A stretch of 64,000 bases of DNA from Trichostrongylus colubriformis (lineage: Eukaryota; Nematoda; Chromadorea; Rhabditida; Trichostrongylidae), in the NCBI GenBank assembly GCA_963978905.1, contig OZ022260.1:15861725-15925724 (forward strand), given 5' to 3'. Position numbers and translations under genes: made by a program. Positions 62,164-64,000 of the stretch are shown here, piece after piece. Positions within the stretch are counted from its first letter, which is position 1, and each line of letters begins with the position of its first letter. The notes below the pieces were generated by a model. That model was not told the origin of the DNA and did not search any database. It saw only the letters and a program-made list of their open reading frames with translations.

Positions 62164-62235
62164 GTATGCCCCTTCGGCTTTTTTTGGAAAATTCAACTTA
62201 ATTTCTATCGATTATTTACCATGTGTCTTTTTCAG

Positions 62236-62385
62236 CCGGTTAAGAATCCGGACTTCGTGATTCCGGTAGAGATCGACGGCATAGTGCATCAGGTGTACGT
62301 GCTGAAGCGACCATATGTGGACGAGTTTCTTGCTCGGATCGGCGATCGATACGAGTGTGTTCTGTTCACGGCCAGTCTTGCCAAA
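62236..62385 (+). CDS. scpl-1: CTD small phosphatase, exon 5, catalytic core (gene continues past window)
   Basis: This exon is 150 bp, phase 0 to phase 0, after a 72-bp intron ending in tctttttcag and before donor GTGAGA at 62386. It starts [20 protein letters not shown] and ends VLFTASLAK. It includes the SCP insertion region and the second HAD motif with the Thr/Ser of LFTAS, which binds the phosphoryl group. The match to human CTDSP1 is nearly residue for residue, and the exon stops just before the family's conserved YADPV. The remaining catalytic exons, including the third HAD motif with Lys and the DD motif, must lie beyond 64000, after the minisatellite-bearing intron. Confidence 0.95.
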
Positions 62386-62455
62386 GTGAGAATCCCTACT
62401 ATATATAAAGCGCTAAGCCGTTTGTCCCTCCGTCTGTCACGAAATTAGATATCAT

Positions 62456-64000
62456 ATGAAAAACGACCTGTGCAGATGGGGCCAAGTGTGGTATGGGTAG
62501 GGCATGGGACAGGAAGTAAAGACCACACATGGACCAAATTAAGCTCCGCCCACGGGGGCGGGGCGTGCACTGGAATGTTTGGCTTTCAGCCCGAAACTGT
62601 TGATTACGATCGAACGTGCAACTAACGTAGGGAGAAGATGGATTTAGGTCAGGGATGAGTTTCTGAAGGTCAGGAAAGAATGCAGGGCACAGTGGGCGGG
62701 GCATAAAGTGGTGGGCGGAGCTTGGACGTTACATGAAAAACGACCTGTGGAGATGGGGACAAATGCGGTATGGGTAGGGTATGGGACACTGAGTAAAGAC
62801 CACACATGGACCAAGTTAAGCTCCGCCCATAATGGGCGGGGCCGTCGTGGAATGTTCAAAAATTGTTGATTGGGTTCGAATGTGCTCTCAACGTAGGGAG
62901 AAGATGGATTTAGGTCAGGGATGAGTTTCTTAAGGTCAGGAAAGAATGCAGGGCACAGTGGGCGGGGCATTTAAAGTGGTGGGCGGAGCTCGGACGTTAC
63001 ATGAAAAACGACCTGTGGAGATGGGGACAAATGCGGTATGGGTAGGGCATGGGACACTAAGTAAAGACCACACATGGACCAAGTTAAGCTCCGCCCATAA
63101 TGGGCGGGGCCGTCGTGGAATGTTCAAAAATTGTTGATTGGGTTCGAATGTGCTCTCAACGTAGGGAGAAGATGGATTTAGGTCAGGGATGAGTTTCTAA
63201 AGGTCAGGAAAGAATGCAGGGCACAGTGGGCGGAGCATTTAAAGTGGTGGGCGGAGCTTGGACGTTACATGAAAAACGACCTGTGGAGATGGGGACAAAT
63301 GCGGTATGGGTAGGGTATGGGACACTGAGTAAAGACCACACATGGACCAAGTTAAGCTCCGCCCATAATGGGCGGGGCCGTCGTGGAATGTTCAAAAATT
63401 GTTGATTGGGTTCGAATGTGCCCCAAACATAGGGAGAAGATGGATCAAGGTCAGGGATGAGTTTCTAAAGGTCAGGAAAGAATGCAGGGCACAGTGGGCG
63501 GAGCATTTAAAGTGGTGGGCGGAGCTTGGACGTTACATGAAAAACGACCTGTGGAGATGGGGACAAATGCGGTATGGGTAGGGTATGGGACAGGAAGTAA
63601 AGACCACACATGGACCAAATTAAGCTCCGCCCACGGGGGCGGGGCGTGCACTGGAATGTTTGGCTTTCAGCCCGAAACTGTTGATTACGATCGAACGTGC
63701 AACTAACGTAGGGAGAAGATGGATTTAGGTCAGGGATGAGTTTCTGAAGGTCAGGAAAGAATGCAGGGCACAGTGGGCGGGGCATAAAGTGGTGGGCGGA
63801 GCTTGGACGTTACATGAAAAACGACCTGTGGAGATGGGGACAAATGCGGTATGGGTAGGGTATGGGACACTGAGTAAAGACCACACATGGACCAAGTTAA
63901 GCTCCGCCCATAATGGGCGGGGCCGTCGTGGAATGTTCAAAAATTGTTGATTGGGTTCGAATGTGCTCTCAACGTAGGGAGAAGATGGATTTAGGTCAGG
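62456..64000. repeat. GC-box minisatellite of 268/277-bp units in the phosphatase intron
   Basis: Unit starts (atgaaaaacgacctgtg) fall at 62456, 62733, 63001, 63269, 63537 and 63814, giving periods 277, 268, 268, 268, 277 and a cut unit at the window edge. Type A units (first and fifth) contain ctccgcccacgggggcgggg and gcccgaaactgttgattacg. Type B units contain ctccgcccataatgggcggg and aaaaattgttgattgggttc. Each B unit holds a perfect 8-bp stem ccgcccat/atgggcgg with a one-base loop, plus a second inverted pair agctccgccca / tgggcggagct. The array begins 70 bp after phosphatase exon 5. The 60-108 codon frames on both strands here come from the repeat and are not genes. Confidence 0.9.

Noticed and set aside
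62399..64000. Many 60-108 codon frames on both strands (for example starting MPRPLCPAFF)
   Set aside because: They repeat with the 268/277-bp minisatellite and are by-products of it.

Overview
The window looks like a piece of a nematode nuclear genome, most likely a clade V strongylid such as a hookworm. Base composition is around 40% GC, coding exons are short and far apart, introns run from 72 bp to about 16 kb, and splice acceptors are of the nematode TTTTCAG type. Decayed mariner transposons and many small fold-back and tRNA-derived repeats fill most of the rest. The species call is inference. The eukaryotic, spliced nature of the locus is read directly from the sequence.

Only one gene can be named with confidence. 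It is a plus-strand CTD small phosphatase (SCP/CTDSP family, C. elegans SCPL-1 type), running from a GC-rich 5' region at about 37.75 kb past the right edge of the window. Five coding exons with matching splice phases can be assembled (38394-38997, 41141-41227, 45920-46065, 62059-62163, 62236-62385), giving 364 codons before the window ends. Exon 1 encodes a long proline-rich N-terminus, exon 2 a basic and cysteine-rich segment, exon 3 a linker, and exons 4 and 5 the first half of the HAD-type phosphatase domain with the DLDET catalytic signature. The rest of the catalytic domain lies beyond position 64000.

The left 37.7 kb has no recognisable gene. It is a repeat graveyard: a decayed mariner transposase (16.1-16.65 kb), two copies of a 0.68-kb fold-back mariner derivative (21.86-22.54 and 35.85-36.53 kb), a nested set of inverted repeats at 23.95-25.54 kb that includes a 224-bp element with a perfect 10-bp target duplication, a GC-rich fold-back family (4.4 and 11.5 kb), a tRNA-derived SINE family found throughout, and several dispersed repeat pairs. 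One possible orphan exon is noted near 5.0 kb.

The phosphatase introns hold more of the same: SINE copies, two small MITEs, a CAGG/CAGA microsatellite, a candidate exon of unknown gene at 49.5 kb, and a 98-codon basic open frame just upstream of the catalytic exons. The window ends inside a minisatellite of 268/277-bp units that starts about 70 bp after the last visible exon. Every unit carries a near-perfect GC-box hairpin, and two unit types alternate in an A-B-B-B-A-B order.
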